Part shown: positions 53,191 through 63,000 of the stretch, in pieces
How the letters are laid out: each line of letters opens with the position of its first letter
Position numbering within the stretch: the first letter of the stretch is position 1
Source of the DNA: Parabacteroides timonensis
Lineage (GTDB): Bacteria > Bacteroidota > Bacteroidia > Bacteroidales > Tannerellaceae
Assembly: GCF_900128505.1 (NCBI RefSeq)
Contig: NZ_LT669941.1
Coordinates: 4,014,728 to 4,078,727 of the forward strand
Length of the DNA: 64,000 nt
Direction of reading: 5' to 3'
Translations under genes and position numbers: made by a program
The notes under the pieces: model-generated
What the model was told of the DNA's origin: nothing
The model's input: the letters and a program-made list of their open reading frames with translations, nothing else
The model's database searches: none

Positions 53191-54891
53191 ATGAAAAATA
53201 TATTCTACCTGTTATTTCTTTTGATTACGTTTTTTACAAGTTGTCGAAATGAATCGACTGAACGCCAATTGATAAATGACGCTGAAGCTTTGTTAGAAAT
53301 AAAACCGGATAGCGCTTATCTGTTGTTGGATAGCATAACTATGGCTGATAACTTGAGTGATAAGTTATTAGCCCGCTGGTGTATGTTGTATGGAAAAGCA
53401 GCCGATAAAGTGCATGAAGACATGCCGTATGTATCTCAATTATTACGTGCACGAACCTGGTACGAAAAACATGGAACACCTTATGAACAGGCACAGATCG
53501 GTTTATTCTTAGGACGATCATACGTAGAAGATAGTGAATATATGAAAGCGATGGATGCTTATGCACAGGCGCTGGATATAGCTGAAAGGGCAAAGGAGTA
53601 TAATGTGGCTGGGTATATTTGTTCTTATATGGGGGATTTATATGAATTGAAAGGATTCTTTCAGGAAACTCTTGATAAGTATAACCAATCTGCTGATTAT
53701 TTTTTGAAAGCCGATAATAAGAGAAGTTATGCGTTGGCATTGAAGTTTATGGCACAAACATTGGCGTTTGAGGACTCTTGTTCATTGGCATTGGAATATT
53801 TATTGAAAGCTGATTCCATTGTTGTTTGTTTACAAGATTCGGGTGCTATTTCTGCTATTTCGAATGGACTTGGAAATATATATGGAATATTAGGTGATAC
53901 GCTTAAGGCAGAAACTTATCTTTTAAAGGCGTTGGATACAGATTCTTTAGATAGTGCACCAAATTTTTTAGCATTAAGTAGCTTATATATGGATATGGGT
54001 AATCTTGATAAAGCTCGTTGGTATTTGAATAAATCAAGAACAATACCTATAATAAATCAATATACTCCAATTTCATCTTTATATCTTGAACATGAATTAG
54101 AGAAAAGATCTAATAATTCGGAACTAGCTTTATCTATTTTGGAACAGTATGTAGAAAAAGTTGATTCTATTTATAATTCAACTATTCATTTGGATATATT
54201 AGATGCAGAAAAAAGATATAACCATGTAATGTTATTAAACGAGAATAATCAATTGCGCATAACAAATTTAGTTGACATTATTATTTTGATACTGATTGTT
54301 ATTATTTGTTTGATTCTATTCATAGTTTATCAGTATAGAAGTAAATTGAGGAATGATAAACTATATGAGCAGGAAATCAAATTGAAGCAGAATGATATGA
54401 AGATATATGAATTATCTTCAGAACTGAACAGAATGAAAGGTGAATTATCTTTACAAGGCTCGTTGGAACACAATGAGCAGATACTGGATAAATTGAAGAG
54501 TAATATTACGGAAATTCAAAATGAATTGATTCTCTTACGAAGAGAAAAATTACTATCGTCGCCGATTGTAAATAAAATAACGAAACTATCATTGAAAGTA
54601 ATTCCAGGAAAAGGATCTCCATTGAGTGATAAAGATTGGGTTAGTTTGAAAAATGTAATAAATCAAATATATACTTCATTTAGTAATTTCATAATTAATA
54701 ATGATTATGGACTGAGTCCGGCAGAATTGCAATATTGTTATTTATCTTTTTTGGAATTAGACATAAGAGCAGAATCTATATTGCTAAATATAAATCCGGA
54801 ATCTGTAAGTAAACGTAGGTTCCGTGTACGCCAAAAGTTAGGAAATATAGAAAAAGAATTATCATTATATGAATATTTTGTAAATATTTGA
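53191..54891 (+). CDS. Membrane TPR protein with C-terminal helix-turn-helix (trans-envelope regulator)
   Basis: The 566-residue protein starts with a lipobox-like signal (KNIFYLLFLLITFFTSC). About residues 30-340 form tetratricopeptide repeats (for example YMKAMDAYAQALDIAERAKEY and KAETYLLKALDTD). A single membrane helix (IIILILIVIICLILFIVYQY, about 365-384) and a coiled coil follow. The last 60 residues look like a LuxR-type helix-turn-helix (LSPAELQYCYLSFLELDIRAESILL, then VSKRRFRVRQKLG; shown in parts). Such proteins may sense something outside and bind DNA inside; this is an inference. ATG 53191 is preferred over 53179 as it starts the signal sequence. Confidence 0.75.
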   Translation: MKNIFYLLFLLITFFTSCRNESTERQLINDAEALLEIKPDSAYLLLDSITMADNLSDKLLARWCMLYGKAADKVHEDMPYVSQLLRARTWYEKHGTPYEQAQIGLFLGRSYVEDSEYMKAMDAYAQALDIAERAKEYNVAGYICSYMGDLYELKGFFQETLDKYNQSADYFLKADNKRSYALALKFMAQTLAFEDSCSLALEYLLKADSIVVCLQDSGAISAISNGLGNIYGILGDTLKAETYLLKALDTDSLDSAPNFLALSSLYMDMGNLDKARWYLNKSRTIPIINQYTPISSLYLEHELEKRSNNSELALSILEQYVEKVDSIYNSTIHLDILDAEKRYNHVMLLNENNQLRITNLVDIIILILIVIICLILFIVYQYRSKLRNDKLYEQEIKLKQNDMKIYELSSELNRMKGELSLQGSLEHNEQILDKLKSNITEIQNELILLRREKLLSSPIVNKITKLSLKVIPGKGSPLSDKDWVSLKNVINQIYTSFSNFIINNDYGLSPAELQYCYLSFLELDIRAESILLNINPESVSKRRFRVRQKLGNIEKELSLYEYFVNI

Positions 54892-55122
54892 TATTTAGCA
54901 AATTAGGTTGTTGGTTGTCTATATATGTGTTTTTAAGTGTTTGATAATCAATAATAGGTAGACTATTGAAGATTGGGGGTTTTTACTGTTTTTTTAATGA
55001 TTAGCACATACATTTGTTTCAAATACCTATGTAAGTATGAGAATACATATCTTCTAGTACTTGATGGTGAGAATCAACTTTGTAACTAATTATTTATTTG
55101 TTAATCATATAAAAGAGTCAGT

Positions 55123-55821
55123 ATGAATATTAAATTCTGTATTTTGAGTATGCTCGTTTGCATGAGCGTGGTGAAGATGAGTGCCCAGGTTCGTTTAGGA
55201 GCAGAAATTGGTATGAATGTTTCTTCTTTGGCTATTATAGCTAATGGTCATAATGTGGATGTTGCGGGAGGATTATCTGCCGATTATTTGTTTAATAATG
55301 GAATCACGTTACAATCGGGTTTGTATTATTCGAGTAAGGGTGCTTCCGGGTTGTGGGATGGGTATAATTATTCCTGCGAATTGAGACAGGCCGATATTCA
55401 TTTGGGCTATATTGAGATTCCTTTAATGGTCGGTTATCGTATTCCGGTAATGAGTAATGTTTATCTGGTTCCTTCTGTGGGGGCTTATTTTGCTTGTGGA
55501 GTAACCGGTTATGGTGAAATTGATATTATTGTTTCTAATGAACACGGACATGGTCGTATCTCCGACCAATGGAATAACCCATATAAAGATTTTAAAAAGG
55601 ATTGGCTTGCAGATACAGAGGTAAAAGCTTTTGATCGGTTTGATTCCGGACTTCGTTTCGGATTGTCGGGAGAAATTTCCCGTTTCGTTATTTCTTTTGC
55701 GTATGATCTGGGATTGAAAAAAGTTTGGTCTGGCTTTGATACACCCAGTTATAAGACTTCAACGCATAAGATGAAAAATAGAACTGCATGCATTTCAGTT
55801 GGTTATAAGTTCAATTTATAA
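55123..55821 (+). CDS. Outer-membrane beta-barrel protein
   Basis: A 232-residue exported protein (signal ILSMLVCMSVVKMSAQ) of the porin/OmpW-like small-barrel type. It has an opening strand RLGAEIGMNVSSLAI, a YSSKGASGLWDGYNY loop, a strand LGYIEIPLMVGYRIP and a last strand ACISVGYKFNL that ends in an aromatic-rich motif. The function is unknown. It follows the TPR gene by 231 bp without any feature I can support in the gap, and precedes the DUF3943 gene by 113 bp in the same direction. Confidence 0.8.
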   Translation: MNIKFCILSMLVCMSVVKMSAQVRLGAEIGMNVSSLAIIANGHNVDVAGGLSADYLFNNGITLQSGLYYSSKGASGLWDGYNYSCELRQADIHLGYIEIPLMVGYRIPVMSNVYLVPSVGAYFACGVTGYGEIDIIVSNEHGHGRISDQWNNPYKDFKKDWLADTEVKAFDRFDSGLRFGLSGEISRFVISFAYDLGLKKVWSGFDTPSYKTSTHKMKNRTACISVGYKFNL

Positions 55822-55934
55822 GAATAGATGGTGAGGCTACTGCGGTAACTTCAACCATTCGTCTATATTCCGACATCTTTGGTAACTTTTTAACATGAGG
55901 GAATCAGAACTATTTATTCCATTATCTTTGGATT

Positions 55935-57416
55935 ATGAAAAAGTTTGTGATAGGTTTTCTTTTGTGCTTATTATCAGTAAGTTCTGTTCATTCCCAACTC
56001 GCTATCAGGCGCCGGTTGGCTGTGCCTAAAGCGCCTGATTCCCATGATCTTTCTTACTATTCAAAAAATAAAGGATTTCAGGCGGGAGCCACTGTTTTCG
56101 GTATTAATATGGGAGTGTGGATTTTTGACCGGTATATCCAGAAAGGGGATTTTGCTTATATCAATGGTCATACGATCAAAGAAAACTTTAAACATGGTTT
56201 TATCTGGGATAATGACCAGATGGGGACGAATATGTTCCTGCATCCTTATCATGGTAGTTTATATTATAATGCCGGCCGGTCGAATGGATACAATTACTGG
56301 CAGTCGGGATTATATGCTTTTGCCGGTAGTTTTATGTGGGAAATGTTTATGGAGTGTGAGTATCCGTCTACCAATGATATCATCGCAACACCGATAGGAG
56401 GTATGGCATTAGGAGAGGTCTTTTACAGGGCTTCTGACCTGATATTAGATGACCGGAAGACGGGAACGAATCGTTTTGGTCTTGAATTTGCATCCTTCCT
56501 TGTTTCACCGGTACGTGGGTTGACCCGTATAATAAACGGGGATGCCTGGCGTAAGAGAACGACTTCAGGAAAACAGTTTGGAGTACCTGAAATAAGCGTA
56601 GAGGTGTCTATGGGAATACGGGCCCTTGAACTGGAAGATGAGATATTCGATAAAGGTGTCGGATTTGCTTCGGAAATCAATATAGAATATGGTGACCGTT
56701 TCGATGCGGAAAAAAGAAAACCTTATGATTACTTCTCTGTAAAAGCAAATCTGAATATACAAGCGTCACAACCGGTATTGGGACAATTGAATATTATCGG
56801 CCGTCTGGCTGGTAAAGAATTGATAGATAATAAAAAGCATTATCTGAGCCTGGGGCTTTATCAACATTTCGATTATTATGATTCGGATACTATTTCGGAT
56901 ATATCGGCTAAAACGCCTTATAAATTTTGTACACCGGCATCGTTCGGTGGTGGCTTGATTTATAAAAATAAAAGGTTCAAACGATGGGATATCGATATCT
57001 ATGGTCATCTGAATGCCATTCTTTTGGGAGGGGCACTCAGTGATTATTATCGGGTGGATGAACGCAATTATAATCTGGCCAGCGGATACAGTACGAAAGT
57101 AGGTTTTAATTTCATTTTCAAGAAAGATAAATTTTCAGCATCAACTACTTACGAAGTTTATCATATGTTTACCTGGAAAGGGTATCCGGAAGACATCGAC
57201 TGGAATGATTTTAATTCGAAAACTCTGGATGCACAAGGCGACCGTTCGAAAGCGATATTGCATGCAATCGGTTTGCGTATGGATGTAAAACTGAAAAAGA
57301 GGTTGTATTTGACCGGTTCTTTTATGAATTATACAAGGGATACGAATTATAAACATTTTGATGATGTCTTCTCCAGTACTTTGGAAGGCAGGCTCATGCT
57401 GACATATAAATTATAA
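55935..57416 (+). CDS. DUF3943 family outer-membrane protein
   Basis: A 493-residue exported protein (signal KFVIGFLLCLLSVSSVHSQ). The first 180 residues match the DUF3943 core: FGINMGVWIFDRYI, NFKHGFIWDNDQMGTNMFLHPYHG, and ATPIGGMALGEVFYR (given in short parts). The rest forms alternating strands ending ...RLMLTYKL, as an outer-membrane barrel would. No function is established. A box TATCTTTG lies at 55923-55930, only 5 bp before the ATG, so either that box is a chance match or the mRNA has almost no leader. The channel gene is convergent, 11 bp away. Confidence 0.8.
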   Translation: MKKFVIGFLLCLLSVSSVHSQLAIRRRLAVPKAPDSHDLSYYSKNKGFQAGATVFGINMGVWIFDRYIQKGDFAYINGHTIKENFKHGFIWDNDQMGTNMFLHPYHGSLYYNAGRSNGYNYWQSGLYAFAGSFMWEMFMECEYPSTNDIIATPIGGMALGEVFYRASDLILDDRKTGTNRFGLEFASFLVSPVRGLTRIINGDAWRKRTTSGKQFGVPEISVEVSMGIRALELEDEIFDKGVGFASEINIEYGDRFDAEKRKPYDYFSVKANLNIQASQPVLGQLNIIGRLAGKELIDNKKHYLSLGLYQHFDYYDSDTISDISAKTPYKFCTPASFGGGLIYKNKRFKRWDIDIYGHLNAILLGGALSDYYRVDERNYNLASGYSTKVGFNFIFKKDKFSASTTYEVYHMFTWKGYPEDIDWNDFNSKTLDAQGDRSKAILHAIGLRMDVKLKKRLYLTGSFMNYTRDTNYKHFDDVFSSTLEGRLMLTYKL

Positions 57417-57427
57417 GTATTGGAACG

Positions 57428-58210
57428 TTATGTCTGTTTGGGAGATGAAATATCTTTATTTGTTGTTTCGGACGAAGCGGCAATCTTATCCTGGGCGACT
57501 TGTTCCTTATTATAATATTCTTCTCTTTTTTTATTGGCGTTCTGCACCAGACTGGTCACGTAGACGGTAAAGATCGGGAACATCATCATCCCCAGTGCAG
57601 CTAGCAGTACCGATAATATCCGTCCCGTAGGCGTAACGGCATAAATATTCGAACCTACCGTCGTTACATCCATGAAAGCCCACCAGAGTGCATCATCATA
57701 ACCGGTTACCTGTGGATTTACCTTATGTTCGATGACAAAGAATATCAGACTGGAAAAATAAACCGTAGCCAGCAACATTGTCAGATAAGATACGAACAAT
57801 CCTGAAGCCTTGTTGGAAGATAACCATCCTACCACTATTGCCAGGGCGTAACCACTACGTGCCAATGGGATAAAACGTAGGAAATAGGTGATCTCCGGTG
57901 AAAATTCAATCCCATAATAATTGATAATATTTAGATAAGGAATGGATACGATCAGGAAAATCAGGTGGGTTTGCAGATAATATAATTTACGTTTTGATAA
58001 GAAAAACTCCAAAACAAAGTCGGCAATGAAGAACATGCAGATCCAGAACTGTATCTTCAAATACGATCCCTGTGTCATGAAAGGGATATTCTTGAATGTA
58101 TCGATTGAAATTACAACAATAAGGAACAGCGAAAGTAGCAAAATGATAACGTGCAATACTCCGTATATTCCTCTTTTCTCATAAATAATATCATTAAAAG
58201 CTGACTTCAT
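57428..58210 (-). CDS. Ion channel protein with non-canonical selectivity filter
   Basis: A 260-residue membrane protein of the voltage-gated-channel type with about six helices. The pore loop reads ALWWAFMDVTTVGSNIYAVTP, with TVGSN in place of the potassium-selective TVGYG, so its ion preference is uncertain. The C-terminal 40 residues are charged and cytoplasmic. It is divergent from the GadC-like gene with a 200-bp shared region. In Bacteroidales an ion channel is often found with gad genes, so it may help charge balance during acid stress; that is an inference. Confidence 0.8.
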   Translation of the reverse strand: MKSAFNDIIYEKRGIYGVLHVIILLLSLFLIVVISIDTFKNIPFMTQGSYLKIQFWICMFFIADFVLEFFLSKRKLYYLQTHLIFLIVSIPYLNIINYYGIEFSPEITYFLRFIPLARSGYALAIVVGWLSSNKASGLFVSYLTMLLATVYFSSLIFFVIEHKVNPQVTGYDDALWWAFMDVTTVGSNIYAVTPTGRILSVLLAALGMMMFPIFTVYVTSLVQNANKKREEYYNKEQVAQDKIAASSETTNKDISSPKQT

Positions 58211-58410
58211 TACGTTTAATCTTTAGGCGTTTAAATAGAAATATTTTAGGGTATCTAACATTGAAAACCCTGATTTTGTTTTTAACACTATTCTGTTAAT
58301 TAACCTAGTTTGACACCTTGTTGACAAACTAACACAATACCGATTTGTTTTACTGTCATATTTAAAGCGAAACTAAACAATACAAAATTCACATTTAAAC
58401 AGTAAAATTC

Positions 58411-59955
58411 ATGGCAAATGTAGGAAAAGCAGTAAAACTTGGAGTTTTTACTCTTGCGATTATGAATGTTACGGCGGTAGTATCTCTCCGCGGACTACCA
58501 GCCGAGGCTGTATACGGATTAAGTTCAGCCTTTTATTATCTATTTGCGGCAATTGTCTTTTTGATCCCGACGTCGCTGGTGGCAGCTGAGTTAGCAGCCA
58601 TGTTCCAGGATAAGCAGGGTGGAGTTTTCAGATGGGTAGGAGAGGCCTACGGTAAGAAATGGGGATTCCTCGCCATCTGGGTACAATGGATTGAAAGTAC
58701 GATCTGGTATCCCACTGTGTTAACCTTCGGTGCAGTATCCATTGCTTTTATAGGAATGAATGATGCGCATGACATGACACTGGCTTCAAATAAAATGTAC
58801 ACATTAGCTGTTGTATTGATCATTTACTGGCTGGCTACCTTTATTTCATTGAAAGGGTTGAGCTGGGTAGGTAAAGTTGCTAAAGTAGGCGGTATTGTCG
58901 GTACGATCCTTCCGGCTGCTCTGTTGATCATTCTCGGAATCGTTTACCTGTCGATGGGTGGTCATTCGAATATGGACTTCCATGGTAATTTCTTCCCTGA
59001 CTTTTCTAAGTTCGATAACCTGGTTCTTGCATCCAGTATCTTCCTGTTTTATGCAGGTATGGAAATGGGTGGTATCCACGTAAAAGATGTTGAAAATCCT
59101 TCTAAGAACTATCCGAAAGCTGTGTTTATCGGTGCGTTGATCACAGTTCTTATTTTCGTGTTGGGAACTTTCTCACTGGGCGTTATCATTCCTCAGAAAG
59201 ATATTAACCTGACACAAAGTCTATTGGTTGGTTTTGATAACTATTTCAAATTCATCCATGCTTCCTGGTTGTCTCCTATTATTGCTATTGCCCTGGCATT
59301 CGGTGTACTGGCAGGTGTATTAACATGGGTTGCCGGTCCGTCAAAAGGTATCTTTACAGTTGGTAAGGCTGGTTATCTGCCTCCTTTCTTCCAGAAAACA
59401 AATAAGATCGGTGTTCAGAAAAATATTCTGTTGGTACAGGGATGTGCTGTTACTTTATTGAGCTTACTGTTCGTTGTAATGCCTTCAGTACAAAGTTTTT
59501 ATCAGATCTTATCACAGTTAACAGTGATCCTTTATCTGGTTATGTACCTATTGATGTTCTCCGGTGCAATCGCATTACGTTACCGGATGAAAAAAGCCAA
59601 TCGTCCGTTCCGTATCGGTAAACATGGTAACGGTCTGATGTGGTTTATCGGTGGCCTTGGTTTCTGTGGTTCATTACTGGCCTTTATATTAAGCTTTATT
59701 CCGCCGAGTCAGATTTCTGTCGGTAGTAATACTGTTTGGTTTGCCGTATTGATTATCGGTGCTATTGTTGTAGTGGCCGCCCCGTTTATTATCTATGCTT
59801 CCAAAAAAGCATCGTGGGTCGATCCGAATGCGCAGTTCGAACCCTTCCATTGGGAAGAAGCAAAAGTACAGGCTCCTGTTGCCGGTGTTACAACTCAGAC
59901 TGCCAATACAAATAATACAACTAATACAACAACAACGACAAATACACAAGCTTAG
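58411..59955 (+). CDS. gadC: GadC-like glutamate:GABA antiporter (APC family)
   Basis: This 514-residue APC-family transporter has about twelve helices. Its start (KLGVFTLAIMNVTAVVSLRG) and the next helices (GLSSAFYYLFAAIVFLIPTSLVAAELAAMF) match glutamate:GABA antiporters, and a typical FLFYAGMEMGGIHVKDVENPSKNYPKA block occurs at about 211-237 (abridged). It would import glutamate and export GABA made by the gadB product at 9980-11419. The last 18 residues are a Thr/Asn-rich low-complexity tail. The substrate is inferred from family and context. Confidence 0.8.
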   Translation: MANVGKAVKLGVFTLAIMNVTAVVSLRGLPAEAVYGLSSAFYYLFAAIVFLIPTSLVAAELAAMFQDKQGGVFRWVGEAYGKKWGFLAIWVQWIESTIWYPTVLTFGAVSIAFIGMNDAHDMTLASNKMYTLAVVLIIYWLATFISLKGLSWVGKVAKVGGIVGTILPAALLIILGIVYLSMGGHSNMDFHGNFFPDFSKFDNLVLASSIFLFYAGMEMGGIHVKDVENPSKNYPKAVFIGALITVLIFVLGTFSLGVIIPQKDINLTQSLLVGFDNYFKFIHASWLSPIIAIALAFGVLAGVLTWVAGPSKGIFTVGKAGYLPPFFQKTNKIGVQKNILLVQGCAVTLLSLLFVVMPSVQSFYQILSQLTVILYLVMYLLMFSGAIALRYRMKKANRPFRIGKHGNGLMWFIGGLGFCGSLLAFILSFIPPSQISVGSNTVWFAVLIIGAIVVVAAPFIIYASKKASWVDPNAQFEPFHWEEAKVQAPVAGVTTQTANTNNTTNTTTTTNTQA

Positions 59956-59990
59956 CCAATACCTCTGTAATTTCTATTTTACATACAAAA

Positions 59991-60026
59991 ACAAGGGACG
60001 GAATCTTTATGATTTCTGTCCCTTGT
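59991..60026. terminator. Bidirectional terminator
   Basis: ACAAGGGAC (59991-59999) pairs with GTCCCTTGT (60018-60026) between the convergent GadC-like and GH106-like genes. Confidence 0.8.
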
Positions 60027-60032
60027 TCGTGT

Positions 60033-63000
60033 TTATCTGTTTTCTGTAATCTCTATCGATACGGTTCCTAAGAGTCCGGCAGTCGTTTTTCCCCGGTATT
60101 GTGTCGGAACGGAGAGATAGTAGTTGGCAGCCGTGTTATGTATCAATACTTCAATCTTATTATTACCGGCTTTAACATGATCAGTAATGTCAAATAGCCA
60201 GGGTGCAGTCAGTTTCAGGCCTGCTTTTTTGCCGTTTATCCATACTTCTGCAGTAGAAATGACTTTGCCGAGGTTCAGATGAACTCTCTGGTTATTTGCT
60301 ATATCTTGCAGTTGGATATTCTTACGATACCAGGCACCTCCTGAATAGGTCGAGATTCCTTCTATCTGTGACCAGTCGCCGGCTGCAATCAAGCCTTCCC
60401 CACATATCTGTCTGATCGGACCATCAATAGCCGCTCCACCGGTATTACCCCATTCTTCTTCTATACGGATGGCTACTGTGGATACCCGTTTGTTCGGGTT
60501 AGGGATCGTGGCCTCATAGGTTATGCAACCGTCCGCGCGTTTTCCTTTAATATCCAGCAGACAGGCTTTTCCGTCTACCCATACTTCTGGTTTTCCGAAA
60601 GCGGAAAATACGAATTTCTCGAGTCCCGGAGCCGATTTGAAACGGTATTGCCCGTAGGTTGTTTCCTGTGTCTGTCTGATATCGAACGGGAGTATCGAAC
60701 GATCTCCTCTGAAATTGGTAGCCAATGGTTTTTCGGCTGTTGCTTCTTTGAGTATACGCGGGGTGTCGCCTTGTTTTCGGATGACGCACCAGGTTACACC
60801 GAAAGTATCGTAATGCAGTACGATTTCGTTGAGACCTTCTTTCAATAAGATACTTCCCGATAAGTCCTCGGTCTGCTTTCCATTGATATAAACGGCTGCC
60901 GGCTTCAGTTCTCCGAGTGAGAGTTGGTAGGTTCCTGCTTCCGGAGCCAGTACATTCGAATAGAGATAATAGTTTTTATTACCGCTTGGGTCTTCTACTC
61001 GTAGTGTTTCTCTGAATTCCTGTTTGAATTCGCCTAACCTGATGAATTCATCGTGTACGGTTGCTTTCAGTCCGTGCCATCCTTGATGGCCGTAATCGTT
61101 TTCTACTCCCCAGCGCCAGGAGAATTCGTACGGCTTCCAGCGGTATTCTTTATTACTGTCTATGATACCTTCGGATTTTCCTGGGAGATTGCTGAAAATC
61201 AGTTCTTCTGTCAATTCTGGAGTGGCTTCCAGCAGCATAAAGCGGGGAGCGAATGTGAAAGTCTTGGATGTCCAGTCATCATCGTTGAAGGAAGGAGATT
61301 GCCACCCGTCTGTAGCATTGGAGCTTTGGTTGTAGCGCGCTTTGTAAATATAAGCTCCCAGTATTTCTTTGGTAGCAGGCCAGTGGAAATCACCGAATTG
61401 GTTATCCAGGCTCGGTTTGAGTTCGAATTCCCATTCACCATCTAGTACGATTGTCTCTGTTATTTTGTGTTCCACAGGGATTGAGATCGTGGCTTTCCGG
61501 GCTGGATCGAATACGAAGATATGCATATCCTGCTTATCGAGTGGCATACGGATACAGGTTCCTTCGTTGGTAACGGATGATGCGGATATTTCCCGGGAAG
61601 TTCCGGTCCATGGATCCCATAGTTCTATCCCGCCTGTTGCGCGGAAGAAGCATTCTGTATCTTTAGGTACATTATATACGGCGTAGAGATCTTTACCTGC
61701 TATTTTCCGGTGCATGATATAAGTTTCATCCTGTTTATCCTGCCCGGAAGTGATGCGGAAGTCGCGGGTAAGATGTGAGTCAAGAATATGGAGGATCTCT
61801 TTGTTGCTTGTGGCGATAAATGCGTTATTGCCGGATGTTTTGAATAGTTTGTCGAGTAATGTGTTTACACGGGTATCATTTAATCCTTTCTTCTCTGTTG
61901 CTTCGGGTAAATCGCCGAGGTTGATGACAATGCCTCCGCTTTGTTTGAATTTCAGTGCTTTTTCCAGGGAAGAGTGACGAATGGCTTTCATGGAAGGGAT
62001 AATGAGTACTTTGAATTCTTCTCCTGAAATATGAAGTTTACCGTTTTTTACGGTTGCCTTATCCAACGATTGGTAATCCATGAAGTCGAAATCGATACCT
62101 TTCTTATAAAGAAAATCTCCCAGGCTGAAAGCTTTTTCCACAGCATCGTTACCGTATCCGGCTACTACCGGTTCTACGGGATAGAGAATTGCTATATCGG
62201 CCCGGTGATATCCTTGTGAGAGAACATAACTCAGACGTTCGGAACATTCGAGTAGGGGCCCCATTTGTTCCCAATAAGGCATGTGGGTATGATTACACGG
62301 AGGTGCCCATTCCCACCAGCCTCCTACCGTACTGTAAAAGAAACCATGCAGGCTGAGCAGGTTCTGACCCATGGCAAAATTAGCAAAGATCGCGTCGGTA
62401 ACATGAGCTGTGTTGCTATCCCATTTACTACTGTGAAAACCTTCCAGCCATACTCTCGGACGTTCGTAAAGATGTGCGATGGAAGAGGCTACTTTATTTT
62501 TTATAATGTCTTTCGAGAAATTGGGCTGATCGCAACCCGGTGCCTGGTTCCATCGCTGGGTACGGAAGTAATCGCCGAATTCACTGACATCTCTTCCGCG
62601 TCCGCCATGGTCGCAGCCGTAAATGAGGTTACGATCTTCGTGCCATTGGTATACGGGGATGAAGAAGTTCTCTTCGCTGAGCGATACCATGACGTCATTA
62701 TAATCCAGACGGATTTTAGGAGTGATTGAACCTATATGGGTGAACAGGGCGGCGAGGTAGGGGACGATATCGTATCCTTTCCGTTTCTTGAATTCATCTC
62801 TGAAGATTGAATTCCAGATGCAGCCGTGCAGGTTGAAGTTTAGCTCATCAGAAAAAAAGAAGTTGAGTCCTCCTTTGGATTGTTCCGGGAAACGGTCTTC
62901 GAACCGTTGGAAGAAATGTTTGACATAACTTTTGCCCGAAAGGGGATGCATCGGGTCGAGTGACGGTTTCTTTGCGGCACTGTATACCTGCGTTACGATC

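Noticed and set aside
55923..55930. Promoter box for the DUF3943 gene
   Set aside because: TATCTTTG is only 5 bp before the ATG, which would leave almost no leader, so a chance match is likely.
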